The translations under genes were made by a program, and so were the position numbers. Shown in pieces: positions 1 through 11,870 of a stretch of DNA of 64,000 nt (the first letter of the stretch is position 1; each line of letters begins with the position of its first letter). Source of the stretch: Medicago truncatula (lineage: Eukaryota > Streptophyta > Magnoliopsida > Fabales > Fabaceae); NCBI RefSeq assembly GCF_003473485.1, contig NC_053042.1, forward strand, positions 11,118,501 through 11,182,500, in the 5' to 3' direction. The notes beneath the pieces were generated by a model, which was given only the letters and a program-made list of their open reading frames with translations, ran no database searches and was not told the DNA's origin.

Positions 1-110
1 TAGCACACTACTATAAAAAGAAAAAAATTAAAAATCTTAGGAAAACCATGGTCTCTCCTTATCATCCTTCTAACTCCATCTCTGCATCCATATAAATAAA
101 ATATAAATAT

Positions 111-281
111 GAGTTTTGTTAACGAATATTCTTGAAAACACAATTTAAAAATTTTTAAATTAAACAATTATATTTATAAAAATGAAATATTTTAATTTTT
201 AATATATTGAATACATAAATTTTTAAAAATTTATTATTTAAAATGTTTAAAGAATGTTGTGGAACAATGTTAACATTTCTC
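111..281. repeat. AT-rich MITE with short terminal inverted repeats
   Basis: The ends read GAGTTTTGTTAACGA and, in reverse complement, GAGAAATGTTAACAT. The interior is almost pure A/T. A related but diverged sequence lies at about 51130-51310 and shares the core TTTAATATATTGAATA and the GTTAACATTT end. No transposase is present, so this is a non-autonomous element. The superfamily is not decided, because a target duplication is unclear here. Confidence 0.55.
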
Positions 282-289
282 ATAAAAAC

Positions 290-1445
290 ATATTGGTCAC
301 ATTTTACATCACGATTAATTATTGGAGTATCATGATGGAAGCTAGCATTTGACAGGAGTAGATTAATCATTTAGTAACTTTATAGGAGTTAAGCACCACC
401 ATATATAGTGGAATGTGACCAAACTAGTGTCTGTACAATTTGGTTTTCACGTAAGCTCATATGTCATAGGAAAAGGGAACCATTGATAAACTTTATTTGT
501 TAAAAACTTTAGATAGGTGATGATAGTACACATCTTAGGCCATTTTCGATAATTTGGAGATTCGGTTACAAACTTGACAATATTTATTTAAAAAAATTAA
601 AAAAAATCCAATACTATTTATGGTGACAGACGATTAAATTGTAGTTAAATATGTGAGTAATGATTCAAACAAGATTTTTACCTACAGATGAATAGATATT
701 TACTTATGTATAATTGACAGTAAAATTTATGCCTTTTAGACCTTTACCTATGAAAAATTGATATTTAATGACGGATTTTGTGTAGATACAATTTTTTTTT
801 TTTTTTTTCAAATTTAGAATCCCCCCTAAAGGTAAGGCCCTATGCCAAGGGCCTTGTTGCACTTGGCCAGGACAAGCCCTGTACACACCCTCAATTATGA
901 AATTATTTAGGGTTCTTTCATAGATCATTAATCCAATGTCGACTTTATATATGAAGGGAGCTGCTATATCGCACGAGGACTCAACACACGAAAAGCCGCA
1001 CGACATGTTCAATAGCACCCTATTTACTTTATTAATGGATTTGTTTTTTAGTTTATGGGATGCTTTTGAATGTATATAGTATATATACAGTAAAAAAAAC
1101 AATGCTACCAAAGCAATAATAGCATACATGATCCACGTTCCACAAGGGTGATAAGACACATACAAAAGTTGATTTGGAGAACCATCATTGAATGAGGTGT
1201 TTTTTTTGTGATTTCTCATGAGAAAGATCCAGCAGAGGCAAGATTTGTCATTTTGTGCAAAATAAAAATTAGGAAAAATAACCAAATGACATTTATAAAG
1301 CCGTTCGTGCAAATTTGACGACAATGTTTGTCGTGCTTTTCAGCATTTTCCATATATGAATAACCATGTATTGTAAACTATCATTTAAGTTAAGCTCTAA
1401 TAAATTTAAACTAAATTGAACTTATGAGTATTTAATATGGTGTGA
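290..1445. promoter_or_regulatory. Duplicated divergent upstream region of the LRK10L-like minus-strand gene
   Basis: Stretches 297-520, 895-940 and 1340-1445 align in the same order and orientation with 14663-14905, 14960-15000 and 15262-15375. Those blocks lie immediately upstream of the intact minus-strand receptor kinase at 12256-14612. Shared words include CACATTTTACATCACG, TTAGTAACTTTATAGGA, GACGTAAGCTC and TATGTCATA. This implies that the start of a second minus-strand receptor kinase lies, or once lay, just beyond the left edge. A MITE at 111-281 now sits where its start codon would be expected. Promoter function is inferred, not shown. Confidence 0.5.
704..1219 (-). CDS. Doubtful ORF with one predicted membrane segment
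   Basis: This is an open frame of 171 codons from an ATG at 1219. It encodes one strongly hydrophobic stretch (WIMYAIIALVALFFLLYIYY, about residues 30-50) followed by a lysine-rich segment. I recognise no family. The C-terminal third reads through a repeat (820-893, with GCCAAGGGCC-type words) and a poly-A/T tract, so at least that part is unlikely to be genuine coding sequence. It may be a chance ORF or a truncated gene inserted in the duplicated upstream region, because the sister copy near 15,000 lacks it. Confidence 0.15.
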   Translation of the reverse strand: MRNHKKNTSFNDGSPNQLLYVSYHPCGTWIMYAIIALVALFFLLYIYYIHSKASHKLKNKSINKVNRVLLNMSCGFSCVESSCDIAAPFIYKVDIGLMIYERTLNNFIIEGVYRACPGQVQQGPWHRALPLGGILNLKKKKKNCIYTKSVIKYQFFIGKGLKGINFTVNYT

Positions 1446-3817
1446 GTCTTTAATGTTTAGAGATCGCAAGAGGTGTGTCTAGACCCTTATCGGTATACAT
1501 AATAGATACATGACCATTCCAATAAAATTGGAGGCTCGGCTCTAATATTAAAAATGGCCTCTAATAAAAATAATTAATGATAATTTAAACAATTGCAAAT
1601 TAACCATAAACATTATTTTGATTTTAACTTGTTTTGTTGAAATTTTTGTTGTTGATAAATGTGTGGGTTTGGTCTAACTTGTCCATTTACTCTTTATTTT
1701 TACCAAATAATGAGTGTTTGATTTAGACCTACATAATAAAAGAAGATGTTATCCTATATCCCAACAATTATACTCATACCCCTATAAATAATTGAGACCC
1801 CCATAAATTGGAGGCTCGGCTCCGTAGAGCTCCTTACGCATGGCAAGGAACGACCCTGAATAGATAGACAGATATATTGTTTTGATGAAAATATCAATAT
1901 TACTCATATTGCATATTTTTAGTTCAAAAAATATTTAAAATAGTATTCAATTTTTTTCTAAAAGATAGTGAGGGCCCTTGCCCACATTATTAATAACATA
2001 GGTTTGTCCATGACATTAATGATAGAGAAATTCTTTTATAGTCACAAACATAAATGCACAGTGTTTTAGTCACAATTTTTTTTTAAGAATGAAAAAGAAA
2101 TTGATAATAAAATGATTTAGTATTTCAAAAAATGACATTTTTAGATGTATATGACCAAACACTATTTATTATTTGTGTCTATGGAAGAATGACTCTTAGG
2201 CTGTGTTTGGTTTTATAGAAAGATTGCAAGTGAGAAAGAAAGTGAGTTGATGGATTCACTTTCTATAGTTTGGTACCACTTAAAAAGGAGAGGAAAGAAT
2301 CTTTCAGCTGGGACCCACAGCCAAAAGCTTTCCGCAGCAATAAGAGCAGAAAGGTTGGGAAAAACAACTTTTGTTTGAAAAGTCTAAAACGCCGCTAGTT
2401 TTATTGTTTTTGATTTGTTAGCATTCTTTGTTGTTTCTCTCTTTTATATTTCAATTTACCGTTCCATATATTTTTTCCTATCCTAATCAAAATCGTGTAC
2501 AAATTGAACCCTGTCACACTTTCTTTTTCCACGACACGTAATTATATATATATATATATATATATATCTAAAGGTGTGTGTGTATATAAGGGTATTTATG
2601 CCAATTACAAAAAATTGATATTTCTTTCATTCTAATTAACTAATTAGAATAAAAAAATAGATTATCGACAACTTGAACCAATAATTAACTAATTGACTAA
2701 ATGTGTGTTTGGTATGGCGGTGGTGAAAATTGATTTTGATAGAATTGAGTTTGAGAGAATTGATTTTGGTTAAAAGTGAGTTTTAGGTGAATTGATTATG
2801 TTTGGATACATTCAATTAAAAGTAATTTTTACGAGTTGATATTGTTTGGGTAGTTTGAATCAAAATTGATTTTAAATGGGTAATGACCAACTTACCCTTT
2901 TAATTGTATTTTTTTAGAACATCTTTTTTAATTGTATTTAAAACTAAATATCTCATCTTTATTTTAGATAATTATTTCAACTTTTCATAAATGGATTTTT
3001 ATTTCATTTCAAAATAATATTAATTAATAAGAGTTATAACTAATAAATTCCCTAATAAAACTAATATATAAATTTCAACTCTTTTGTTTGAAATTAGGCT
3101 TTTTAAGAAAAAATGAATAAAAAGGATTGAGCCTTTATCCATTCATTACCTGTTCCTTTGTCTTCTCAAATCAAAAGAAAAGCTTTACTCATTGCATAAA
3201 CGAAACGACTCAATAAAGCATCGAGTAAAGCTTTGCTCACAAATAAAATCAAACAACTTTGATTTATTTTCTTTGTTTCAAGTTTAATTTTTCATGTTTT
3301 TCCCTTCTTCTCTCTATTTCTCCTGCAAATCTGAAAAATTATGACAGATCTGCAGTCCTGGCGTTATGGGTATTTTGGTGAAGTATATGCCACTCAGCCA
3401 AAACCACATTTTATCTGCCGTAGAAGCTAGGAATACCAGCTTCAGTGGAACCAGCGTTTTGAGCCTTAAACTGCGTTTCCTGAACTCAGTTTTCATTCAT
3501 CCAAACAAGAATTTTTTTGCAGAAACCGCATTTGAAAAAGTAAAAGCACGTTTGGCTGGAAAAAACGTGTGGCCAAACACACACTAAAGCAAAAAGGAAA
3601 ACGTTAAAAAGTGATGTCGGTACTTTTAAATATAAAAGAAGTGTGTTGGAAAGTGATGTACACTACTTTTTGATGTTTGAATATTGTTAACATACCCAAC
3701 AAATAATTCCATCTGATCTTATGAGAGGAAATTATTTGAAAGCTGTTATAGTCACAGTGATCTATAGTTAAGAGTCTGAGACAGATTACTATTGCTCAAG
3801 ATTTAAGAATCAATATC
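1446..3817. other. Intergenic stretch before the first receptor kinase
   Basis: No gene is visible. It holds an (AT)n microsatellite near 2543-2567 followed by short GT runs. It also holds an element of the common legume GTGTTTGG type at 2702-3583, with end words TGTGTGTTTGG and CCAAACACACA flanked by CTAAA on both sides. The last about 200 bases (3630-3817) resemble the sequence upstream of the sister kinase (18120-18180 and 18700-18850) and probably contain the promoter and leader of the gene at 3818. Confidence 0.5.
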
Positions 3818-6354
3818 ATGAACACTTATTCTCATGTTATGGGATGGTTGTTGTTCGTGTTTTACCTTAATATGTTCGTGCATGGAACAACAACATGTCC
3901 AGAAGATTTAACATGTGGAAATCAAGTTATCAAGTTCCCTTTCCGAATCAAAAACCGTCAATCACCCATGTGTGGCTATTCAGGATTTGAGTTATTTTGT
4001 ACATCAAATAATGAAACTATCATTGAACTTCCACACAAAGTGAAACTCAATGTCAAGAACATTGACTACAAACACCAAACTATTCAACTATCCGATCCAC
4101 AAAGTTGTCTTTACAAACATATCCACAACCTTAATCTTTCAGAATCTCATTTCAACTACTTGAAACATGACTATGATGATTTTGTCGACTATCACTTTAT
4201 CAATTGTTCACTTTTGATTAGAGACGACATAGATTCTTATTTGGTTCCATGTCTAAGTACCTCAACCTCTCAGACATATGCTATATCTTCTTTTACCGTT
4301 ATTGACAGCTTTCCTCTTTCGCTTTGCACCAAAATGTTTAACGTTTCAACAAATGTTATTGATTTTCTAGACAAAAACTCTCTTCGTTTGATGTGGTCTG
4401 AGCCTAGTTGTAAACATTGTGAATCAAAAGGAAAAATATGTGGTTGGAAGAATACTGTTGGTAATAGTACCAACAAGGAAGTAGATTGTTTCCCCAAAAA
4501 GAAGAAAGGTAACTCTATTCTTCGTTCAATTCAATAATATATGCAAAGGATTATATCTTTTTTCGATAGATTAATCTAATGATCAATAGTATTATATCTT
4601 TTTTCGATAAATGATATTTAGGTCGAAAGATTAATCCTATGACGAAGTTTAGTTGAGTAATGCAAAGGATTTGGAATAATTTTAAGAATAGTCCAAAATA
4701 TTATTTTCTTCTACATCTTGAAAAACTTATCTAACCAGATGAGGATCGATAAAGTGTGTTTGAATGGATGTTTAGATTGCCAAAATCACGGGTACCTTGG
4801 TTTTGTAAAGCTCTAAAATGTAGTTTTTGCCAAAATTATAGTGACTCATCATGATTATGCTCTCACAACCAATCAAAACAAGCATAAAGACGATCATTAT
4901 ATTGTAATTAGAAAGTACTCTCTCTGATTCTATTTATAAAAGACCTTTGGATCAACAAAAGATGATGTATCAAATTCAAAAAAATTTGATTATGGATGAA
5001 CAAAAAGGACAGAATAGGGTGTATTTCAAGCATCAATTAAGACAAATACTTGGGATATTAATATCCTTTACAATCAATCAATGACATAAGCTAAGGCTAG
5101 CTAGTATGATTTTGCAGGTTCATCAAAGGCTCTAGTGAACACAGGTCAGCTTTTAAGTTCAAATTTGCTTCGTTTTTATTCTTAACCTGTAAGATAATTA
5201 TCATTTTTCTTAAGTTAGCTTTCATAAATGCAGGATCAATTTTAGGATCATTGTTTTTTATCTTGTTGATTGGTGGAATCTACCATATTTATGACTCTTA
5301 CATACTAAAGAAAGAAAAACAAGCAATTGTAGAAAAGTTTTTAGAAGACTATAGAGTTCTTAAGCCCACCAGATACTCTTATGTAGAAATCAAGAGAATC
5401 ACAAATAATTTCGGGGATATGTTAGGACAAGGAGCCTATGGAACTGTTTATAAAGGAAGCATTTCAAAAGAATTTAGTGTTGCTGTGAAGATACTAAATG
5501 TTTCTCAGGGAAATGGCCAAGACTTCCTAAATGAAGTTGGTACAATGAGTAGAATCCACCATGTTAATATTGTCCGATTGGTCGGTTTCTGTGCTGATGG
5601 ATTTAAAAGAGCTCTTATTTATGAATATTTACCAAATGGTTCTCTGCAAAAGTTCATAAATTCACCGGACAACAAGAAAAACTTCCTTGGCTGGAAAAAG
5701 TTGCACGAAATTGCTTTAGGAATAGCTAAAGGAATTGAATATCTTCATCAAGGTTGTGATCAACGCATCCTCCATTTCGATATCAAGCCACAAAATGTGT
5801 TACTTGACCATAACTTTATTCCAAAAATATCTGACTTTGGTCTAGCTAAATTATGTTCAAGGGATCAGAGCATAGTATCAATGACTGCAGCTAGAGGAAC
5901 ATTGGGGTACATTGCTCCAGAAGTTTTTTCAAGGAACTTCGGAAATGTGTCTTACAAATCAGATGTTTACAGTTATGGAATGATGTTGCTTGAAACAATA
6001 GGAGGAAGGAAGATCACAGAGGACTTAGAGGAAAACAGTAGTCATGTTTACTATCCGGAATGGATTTATAATCTTATAGATGATGAAGAGGAAATGAAAA
6101 TTCATATTGATGATGAAGGGGATGAAAAAATTGCAAGAAAAATGGCCATTGTGGGACTATGGTGCATTCAGTGGCATGCTATGGATCGACCATCAATGCA
6201 AATGGTGGTTCAGATGTTGGAGGAAAATATAGACAAAACTCCAATACCTCCCAATCCTTTTGATTCCCAATCTAGACAACCTAGGAGGACTGATGCAACT
6301 GCAACTACTAGACAAGTAACCCACAATTTAGATGTAATTCAAGAGATAGATTGA
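3818..6354 (+). CDS. LRK10L-type receptor-like kinase (copy 1)
   Basis: There are three exons: 3818-4508, a 27-base mini-exon at 5118-5144, and 5234-6354, all with GT-AG borders. They join in frame to 612 residues. Residues 1-25 look like a signal peptide. Residues about 27-100 match the GUB_WAK galacturonan-binding type (DLTCGN...FPF...GY..FEL.C), and a WAK-associated cysteine motif follows (C198, C201, C208 in CKHC...CGW). The membrane helix spans about 240-262. The kinase spans about 298-570, with glycine loop LGQGAYG, K325, E340, HFDIKPQN (D422), DFG (D440) and APE. F in place of R in HRD makes it a non-RD kinase, a class often linked to plant defence. It is predicted to act at the plasma membrane as a wall or ligand sensor; the ligand is unknown. 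The gene at 18855 is a recent duplicate. Intron 1 is about 350 bases longer here. Confidence 0.92.
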
Positions 6355-7368
6355 CTTACAATTGTGAAATATATTTTACTTTATCTTTACTTTTTTTTTT
6401 GTTCTTTTTATCAATCAAATTGACATTAGAATAGCACCAAATTAAGTAAATGCTAAAGTGGAGGAGCTTATCATATAGATCTTGGGGTTTTTTTACTCAT
6501 AGATTTTAAGTTAATTTTCTTGATGTTGACATTTTGTACTGCAAAGGTTTACCATTTTAATTTTTTTTAAACAGGTGAACAGCCACAGATCACCAGCTTA
6601 CACCTTCCAACTTCACAATCCAAAATATACAAATGGAACCAAATTTTGTAACACCATATACTGTTCCAACAATTCATTATAATTATATCACATATCAAAA
6701 CACTTAAATTATACTATAGCTTCTCTCCATGTGAAAAAATCACCCTGCTTCCTCTCATGCACACATATATAAAAACTGGAACCAAACCTTATATATAAAA
6801 AATTAACCCTAGTAAAATATCAGTTGAGATCATTTTGTTGTTCTAGACATTCTTGGTAAAGTAATTACATTCACTGGTATCATCAATAAAACAATAGAGT
6901 ACCAATGTAAAAGAATAACAAATGTGAGAGAATCCTGCAATTACACAGTTTTTACTCTGTTCTCAACTTGCATCATGTGAAAAAACGATGCCACTTCCTT
7001 GAAATCCACAATAAATATTCAGACCTACGAGACCTCCAACAAAATCTTGTTAACCTCCAAATCTCAGGTTCTGTGCCTTCTCATCAGATGGAAAAGGAAA
7101 AAATGAAAGAGTCGTGTCAGTAAAACACAAACTCCCATAAAACTCTCTCAGTAGATCAAGTCATTCATTAAGTGGAATATATTGATTAGAAATATATCGC
7201 ATCATATTTTTCAATTTTCACTTCGTTATGTTCTAAACAAAAAATAATAAATAATCAAGTTTATAATAATTTCATTTTCCTGAGAAAAAAATAATTTCCT
7301 TTCTCTCATTTCCATTTCTTAATAGCTAGGTTTGTTCATTATTTCCTTCAAAAAAGGTTTGTTCGTCA
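6355..7368. other. 3' flank with duplicated O-fucosyltransferase downstream DNA
   Basis: About 6355-6480 is the kinase 3' region, matching that after 21056. From about 6820 to 7168 the sequence matches 21462-22034, the DNA just beyond the stop codon of the O-fucosyltransferase gene; a shared word is GAGAATCCTGCAATT. The match stops near CAGTAGATCAA, about 40 bases before the corresponding stop codon, so only the 3' flank of that gene was carried along. About 260 bases (21540-21797) present in the parent are missing here. No gene is seen. Confidence 0.6.
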
Positions 7369-8479
7369 TTGTTAATTTTTCTTGACGCAGTTATATTCGT
7401 TCTTGGTGCATCATTTATTGGATTTTTAATTTACAAAACTCGACCAAAACATTTATCAATGTACAACGGCATCGAAAGTTTTCTACGCCGTGACAATAGC
7501 ATCATGCCAATAAGGTACTTCTTCAAAGACATAAATAAGATAACAAAACTAGGAAGTGGAGGTTATGGGTCTGTTTTCAAAGGACAACTTCGAAATGGCT
7601 GACTTGTAGCAGTAAAATTATTGGACAAAACCAAGTCCGACGGTCTATCAATGAAATTGCTACCATTGGTAGGATTCACCATCTTAATGTGGTACAACTC
7701 ATTGGTTTTTATGTGGAGGGTTCAAAACATGCTCTTATATATGAATTTATGCCAAATGGATTACTCGAAAAATATATATTTTCTCATATTGAAGAGAGTA
7801 ATTATTTGGGTTGCGAAAAATTGCATGCTATTTCTCTTGGAGTTGCTTGAGGCATTGAGTACTTGCATAATGGATGTAATATGAAAATTCTACACTTTGA
7901 TATAAAGCCTCATAACATCCTTCTTGATGAGAATTTTAATCCAAAAGTTTCTGATTTCGGACTAGCTAGACTTTGTCCTACAGGTAATAGCATTGTGTCA
8001 TTAACTGCAGCAAGAAGAACCATTGGATACATGGCCCCTGAACTATTCTATAGAAATGTTGGCACAATATCTTACAAAGCTGATGTCTATAGCTTTGGGA
8101 TGTTGTTAATGGAGATTGCGAATAGAAGGAAGAATTAGAATGCATTGGCTGAACAATCTAGCCAAATTTATTTCCCTTTCTGGATTTATGATCGATTACA
8201 TGATGGAAGGGAAGTATATCTATTGAAAATGACACAGATCAGGAAATGAAATTGGCAAAGAAAATGATGACTGCGGCTTTGTGGTGTATACAAACAAAAC
8301 CAGAGGATCGTCCTTCAATGGATAAAGTTTTGGAGATGCTTGAAGAAGAAGATGGAGACTTGCAAATTCCTAATAAGCCTTACTTTTGTCCGCAAGATCC
8401 ACTAGTAGAGGATGTTGGAGTCGATAATAGTAGCAACTCATGGACTTCCTATGGTACATCAGTTAGCGATCCCAAGTGA
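7369..8479 (+). pseudogene. Broken LRK10L-type receptor kinase
   Basis: This is a degenerate copy of the kinase exon of the minus-strand gene at 12256-14612. Visible in order are the juxtamembrane sequence (KHLSMYNGIESFL), the glycine loop [12 protein letters not shown], a TGA in place of an arginine codon just before the VAVKLL strand, frameshifts near 7620-7660, a second TGA where the family has [23 protein letters not shown], and a premature TAG near 8138. The C-terminal lobe after 8246 is open to a normal stop at 8479. The ectodomain exons are missing, and no start codon or membrane exon is evident. I infer that it cannot make a working kinase. Confidence 0.85.
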
Positions 8480-9023
8480 CCAATCAGTTAGCTTTGTGGT
8501 TGTATTACATATCATATTGTTGGTACCAAGCATTAATATAAGTATGCAGTTTTTATCTATGTGTTTGTGTGATTATCAAGGGATGGTAACATATATTATG
8601 GTATCAGATCTATGGGTATCGTTGTTGTGACATATTATTATGTATCAAGAATGCATCTGATATTTGGTGGAAAGTGAAAACTCATTTGTTCAAAAATATA
8701 TGGTATAACTAGACATAGAAAATCAATAAGTAGAATTTTGTCTTGATCTACCAATTCTCCATTGATCTTAAAGCTAGATTGGACCTACACCCGTTTATGG
8801 CAAAAAAATGTGTTGGATAACGCTTTTAAAGTGTTGTGTATTCCATCAATGTTAAAGCATAAGGCATCATTTTTTACATTAGTTGATAGAATTCAAAGTT
8901 AGTTTTGGTTGTTAGTTGAATAACTAACCGTTTGTTAGGTAACTTGAGTTGCAAGTTATGAGTTGGTTTTAACTGTTTGTTAATTCTCATGTTGTATAAT
9001 TAGTCTCTATTTTCAAAGAACCT
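8480..9023. other. Intergenic, possible copia LTR remnant
   Basis: No gene. The stretch from about 8820 to 9010 (TTAGTTTTGGTTGTTAGTTG, TAACTGTTTGTTAATTC) looks like the AT-rich end of a Ty1/copia LTR. It sits directly before a copia gag fragment, but I cannot define LTR borders. Confidence 0.3.
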
Positions 9024-9404
9024 GTGTCAGTGCTTGCAATAGTTGAGGCACAAGTCACTATGCATCAAGACTTACAGAAGAAAGATGGGAAACCAGTGTT
9101 CTTGCATCATTGCATAAATGGTAACATATTTGAGAAGATAATGCATTGTGAAAATGCAAAAGATAAGCTTGGTATACAGTGGAGAAAGTGTATGCTGGAG
9201 ATGACAAATTGTAGAAGGTGAGATTACAAGCATTGAGGAGGCAGTATGAACTTCTAGCAATGACTGATAAAGAATCAGAGTCAAAACATTGGTCGATTGA
9301 TCAACTTGATAAACCAATTATGAGAAGGAATGGTGAGACTGTAACTAACTTGATGAAGATTGAAAAGGTGTTAAGAACACTAACATCAAGTTTTGATTAT
9401 ACTC
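9024..9404 (+). pseudogene. Ty1/copia retrotransposon gag fragment (UBN2 type)
   Basis: Two overlapping frames shifted by one base near 9219 together give the typical copia gag order: HQDLQKKD, FEKI, a degenerate W.KC...D, VRLQALRRQYELL, and EKVLRTLTSSFDY. The plant copia gag family (UBN2/DUF4219) has these motifs in the same order. The reading frame is interrupted, and the fragment ends at about 9404, where a sequence beginning ACTCCCTTTGTCCCAAATAA, typical of a MITE end, takes over. No protease, integrase or reverse transcriptase follows. Confidence 0.75.
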
Positions 9405-10155
9405 CCTTTGTCCCAAATAAGTGATTATTTTCTTAACTACAAATCACTGCTCTTTCCATCCAAAATTACAAGTCATTTTGGGAAGAAAAAAAAATCTCCC
9501 AAATTATAAGTCGTTTTACAATACGTATGAAAAATTAATGTTACTTTTCTTATTATACCCTTGACTATTTATTATTCTCTCTTCTTTCAATTTTTTAATT
9601 TATCTTTCACATACCATTTATTAGAGACAATTTTATAATACAACTCATAATATTTTTTTCCCATACATAATTAATTAAACTTCTTATACATTTGAAATGT
9701 AACGTCTTATGAGTTTGCTTTAAATATAAGAAGTGTTCCTCACTCAATTAGTAGAACTCTAAATATAAGAAGTGTTTCTCACTCAAATAGCTGGGTATGT
9801 TTGAGTTCTACTAGTAGAACTGTGTTCATAATTCACCATCTTTTATCAATCAAAATGATTCCTTTTGAGCTTTTACCTCATGATTATTCATATGCTGTCT
9901 TTCTCTCTCTTATGAGTATGATTTATAACCCTCTCAAGTCTCATCCCATGATTCTTCACATGTTAATTATCAGATTGATACCCAAGGAATGAACATGATG
10001 CTTCTGATGAAAATTTCAGTTCTGATTCTGCCACGGATCATGATATCATGGAGAAAAGCGATTCTGAAGTCTTTGGCAGTTTTGTTTATAATAATAATAT
10101 TGTTATTATTTTCTTTTTTTTATAGCAAAGTTCAATTAATGTATTCCTCAATTTC
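9405..10155. other. Intergenic with MITE-like end sequence
   Basis: The stretch begins with a CTCCCTTTGTCCCAAATAA-type MITE end. It has a near-duplicate of about 35 bases (AATATAAGAAGTGTTCCTCACTC near 9723 and AATATAAGAAGTGTTTCTCACTC near 9762). No coding capacity is convincing. Confidence 0.35.
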
Positions 10156-10445
10156 TTTGGCGAATAGATTTTACAAAGAACACCTCCATCTATTTGGCAT
10201 CTGGGAAAAATAAAATACTGAGAAAATAAACAACGGCCCCTCTAAGGGGAAATGTTTCCTAACTTGAATACTTTATAGATGGAAAATTCTCAAGCACCAA
10301 TTGCAGAGCATGATGTCACACAGTGATTCCAAGGGAGTTGAGCTCAAAAGGCATAATGACTCCATATATATCTTTCCATACCCAGATTGCATGTGCCATG
10401 CAAATGGAATTTATGATTCTGGATCTTCATTAGTAGCATGATCCA
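10156..10445 (+). pseudogene. O-fucosyltransferase C-terminal fragment 1
   Basis: This + strand piece copies parts of the minus-strand O-fucosyltransferase gene. 10165-10265 matches exon 8 (words TTTTACAAAGAACACCTCCA, GGCCCCTCTAAGGG). 10276 onward matches exon 10 (words AAGCACCAATTGC, CACAGTGATTCCAAGG, GATTGCATGTGCCATGC). Exon 9 and most intron sequence are absent between them. The stop codon TGA of the parent reads GGA here. It sits in the opposite orientation to the functional gene, so it is a rearranged, dead copy. Confidence 0.8.
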
Positions 10446-11870
10446 CTCAGTGTTTCTGTTTCTGATAAGTACATTTGTTATTTAATAAGAAACTTCCTTG
10501 GGCACGATATTTAGGCATAATCTGGTAATGGCTACTGACAGAAAATTGTAGCATGATGTGTAAATAGTGACACGGTATTCGGATAAGGTAGTAGTATTGT
10601 ACTATGTACGAGTTTTATCATGACACGATTTTGACAGGTTTTGGGCACTATATAAGCATTCTATGTTCAATTTTTTGAGCGAGCTTTAAGAGAGAGAAAC
10701 TTGAGAAATCAAAAGAGGTTCTCTTGGGTTGGGAAACATTTGTAAACACCGTGGGTAGTGAGTTCATTATTGGAAGGATCAAAAAGCTTCCTTTAGTGTT
10801 TTTCTCTTAGGATACATTGTGAGTGTGAATGACTTGAAAAATGGGTGGCATTTAACATGGGAAAGGGGAATAGTTTCCCACCATGGGAAAGTTAAATTTG
10901 ACCATTAGATTAAGTAATGGACACATCCTTATTATAGACTCTTAACACTATATCCAGAATTCATCTTCTTCCTCCTTGCTTCCACCACCTCATTGGACCT
11001 TCTCTATCCTCCTCTATCAACATATCTAACCAATCAACCATTAAGCTGATTAATAAAATGGCAGTACCGTCGTTTTGTTTCCATTATCTTCAACATCCAT
11101 AACCTGTTATGAACATCATAGTCATGCCACCAGATTTGAACCTGCCTTTTTTCTTTTTTACCATTTTTACATAGAAATTATCAAAACTCATAAAGCTTAC
11201 AATCAACAACTTAAATAAATCCATATTCCAATTTTATTTAGAATTAAAATCGATTGAATCACAATACCAAGTTTCTTTTGCTTCTTCTTTAGCTTGAAAA
11301 GTAATGTAATACACCATATCAGCAGTACCACCAGCATGAGTACACTTGACAACTTTATGAACCACAAAAGTTGGAAGATCAGAAAATTATAGTAAAAACT
11401 GAATCAACAAAGGCATGGTAGTGGGAGAGCATAATAACCATGATTCAAGTATGGGTAATGATGTTTAGTTGTAATGAAGTTGAGCTTCTTCGGTTGCTGA
11501 TGGTTGTAAGTGAACGGGTTGGAGGCATGGAGAAGAGTGAAGAGTGGTGGAAAAGAGGGTGGGTGGTTAGATATGGTGTTGAGAGTCCATGATAAGAATG
11601 TGTTCATTACTTAATCTAATGGTCAAATTCAACTTTCCCATGGTGGGAAACTATTCCCCTTTCCCATGTTAAATGCCACCTGAAAAATGGGTAGAAATTA
11701 TGTTTTGTTCTTTGTGAGTTTTTAATCTAATTTCTTGTAACCTCTTTATATCACTATTATCATAGTGGATCAGATAGTTGCTCTATCCTCCGAAGTAGGT
11801 CCTTTTTGGACGAACTACGTAAACAATATTGGTGTATTGTTTTCTTCCTTTTCTTACTTACTTCCTCAAT
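10446..11870. mobile_element. Possible Ty1/copia LTR remnant split by a Mutator-like element
   Basis: The sequence on either side of the inserted element at 10844-11680 reads like one copia LTR. A TATATAAG box lies near 10649, GAGAGAGAAACTTGAG follows at about 10690, and after the insertion comes the typical phrase TAGGTCCTTTTTGGACG...AACTACGTAAACAATA. I could not find matching LTRs on both sides of an internal region, so a solo LTR or fragment is most likely. This reading is by pattern memory only. Confidence 0.35.
10844..11680. mobile_element. Mutator-like non-autonomous element, 837 bp, 9-bp TSD
   Basis: The terminal inverted repeats are about 75 bases long and nearly identical (start GGTGGCATTTAACATGGGAA). 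The element is flanked on both sides by TGAAAAATG (10835-10843 and 11681-11689). A 9-bp duplication with long inverted repeats is the hallmark of Mutator-like elements. The core of about 690 bases has no transposase. A 67-codon minus-strand frame at 11404-11607 is probably chance, although captured host sequence cannot be excluded. Confidence 0.85.

Noticed and set aside
1980-3600. Small promoter-like gene set before the first kinase
   Set aside because: Frames at 3314-3587 lie in a GTGTTTGG-type repeat whose right part also occurs at 31800-31935.
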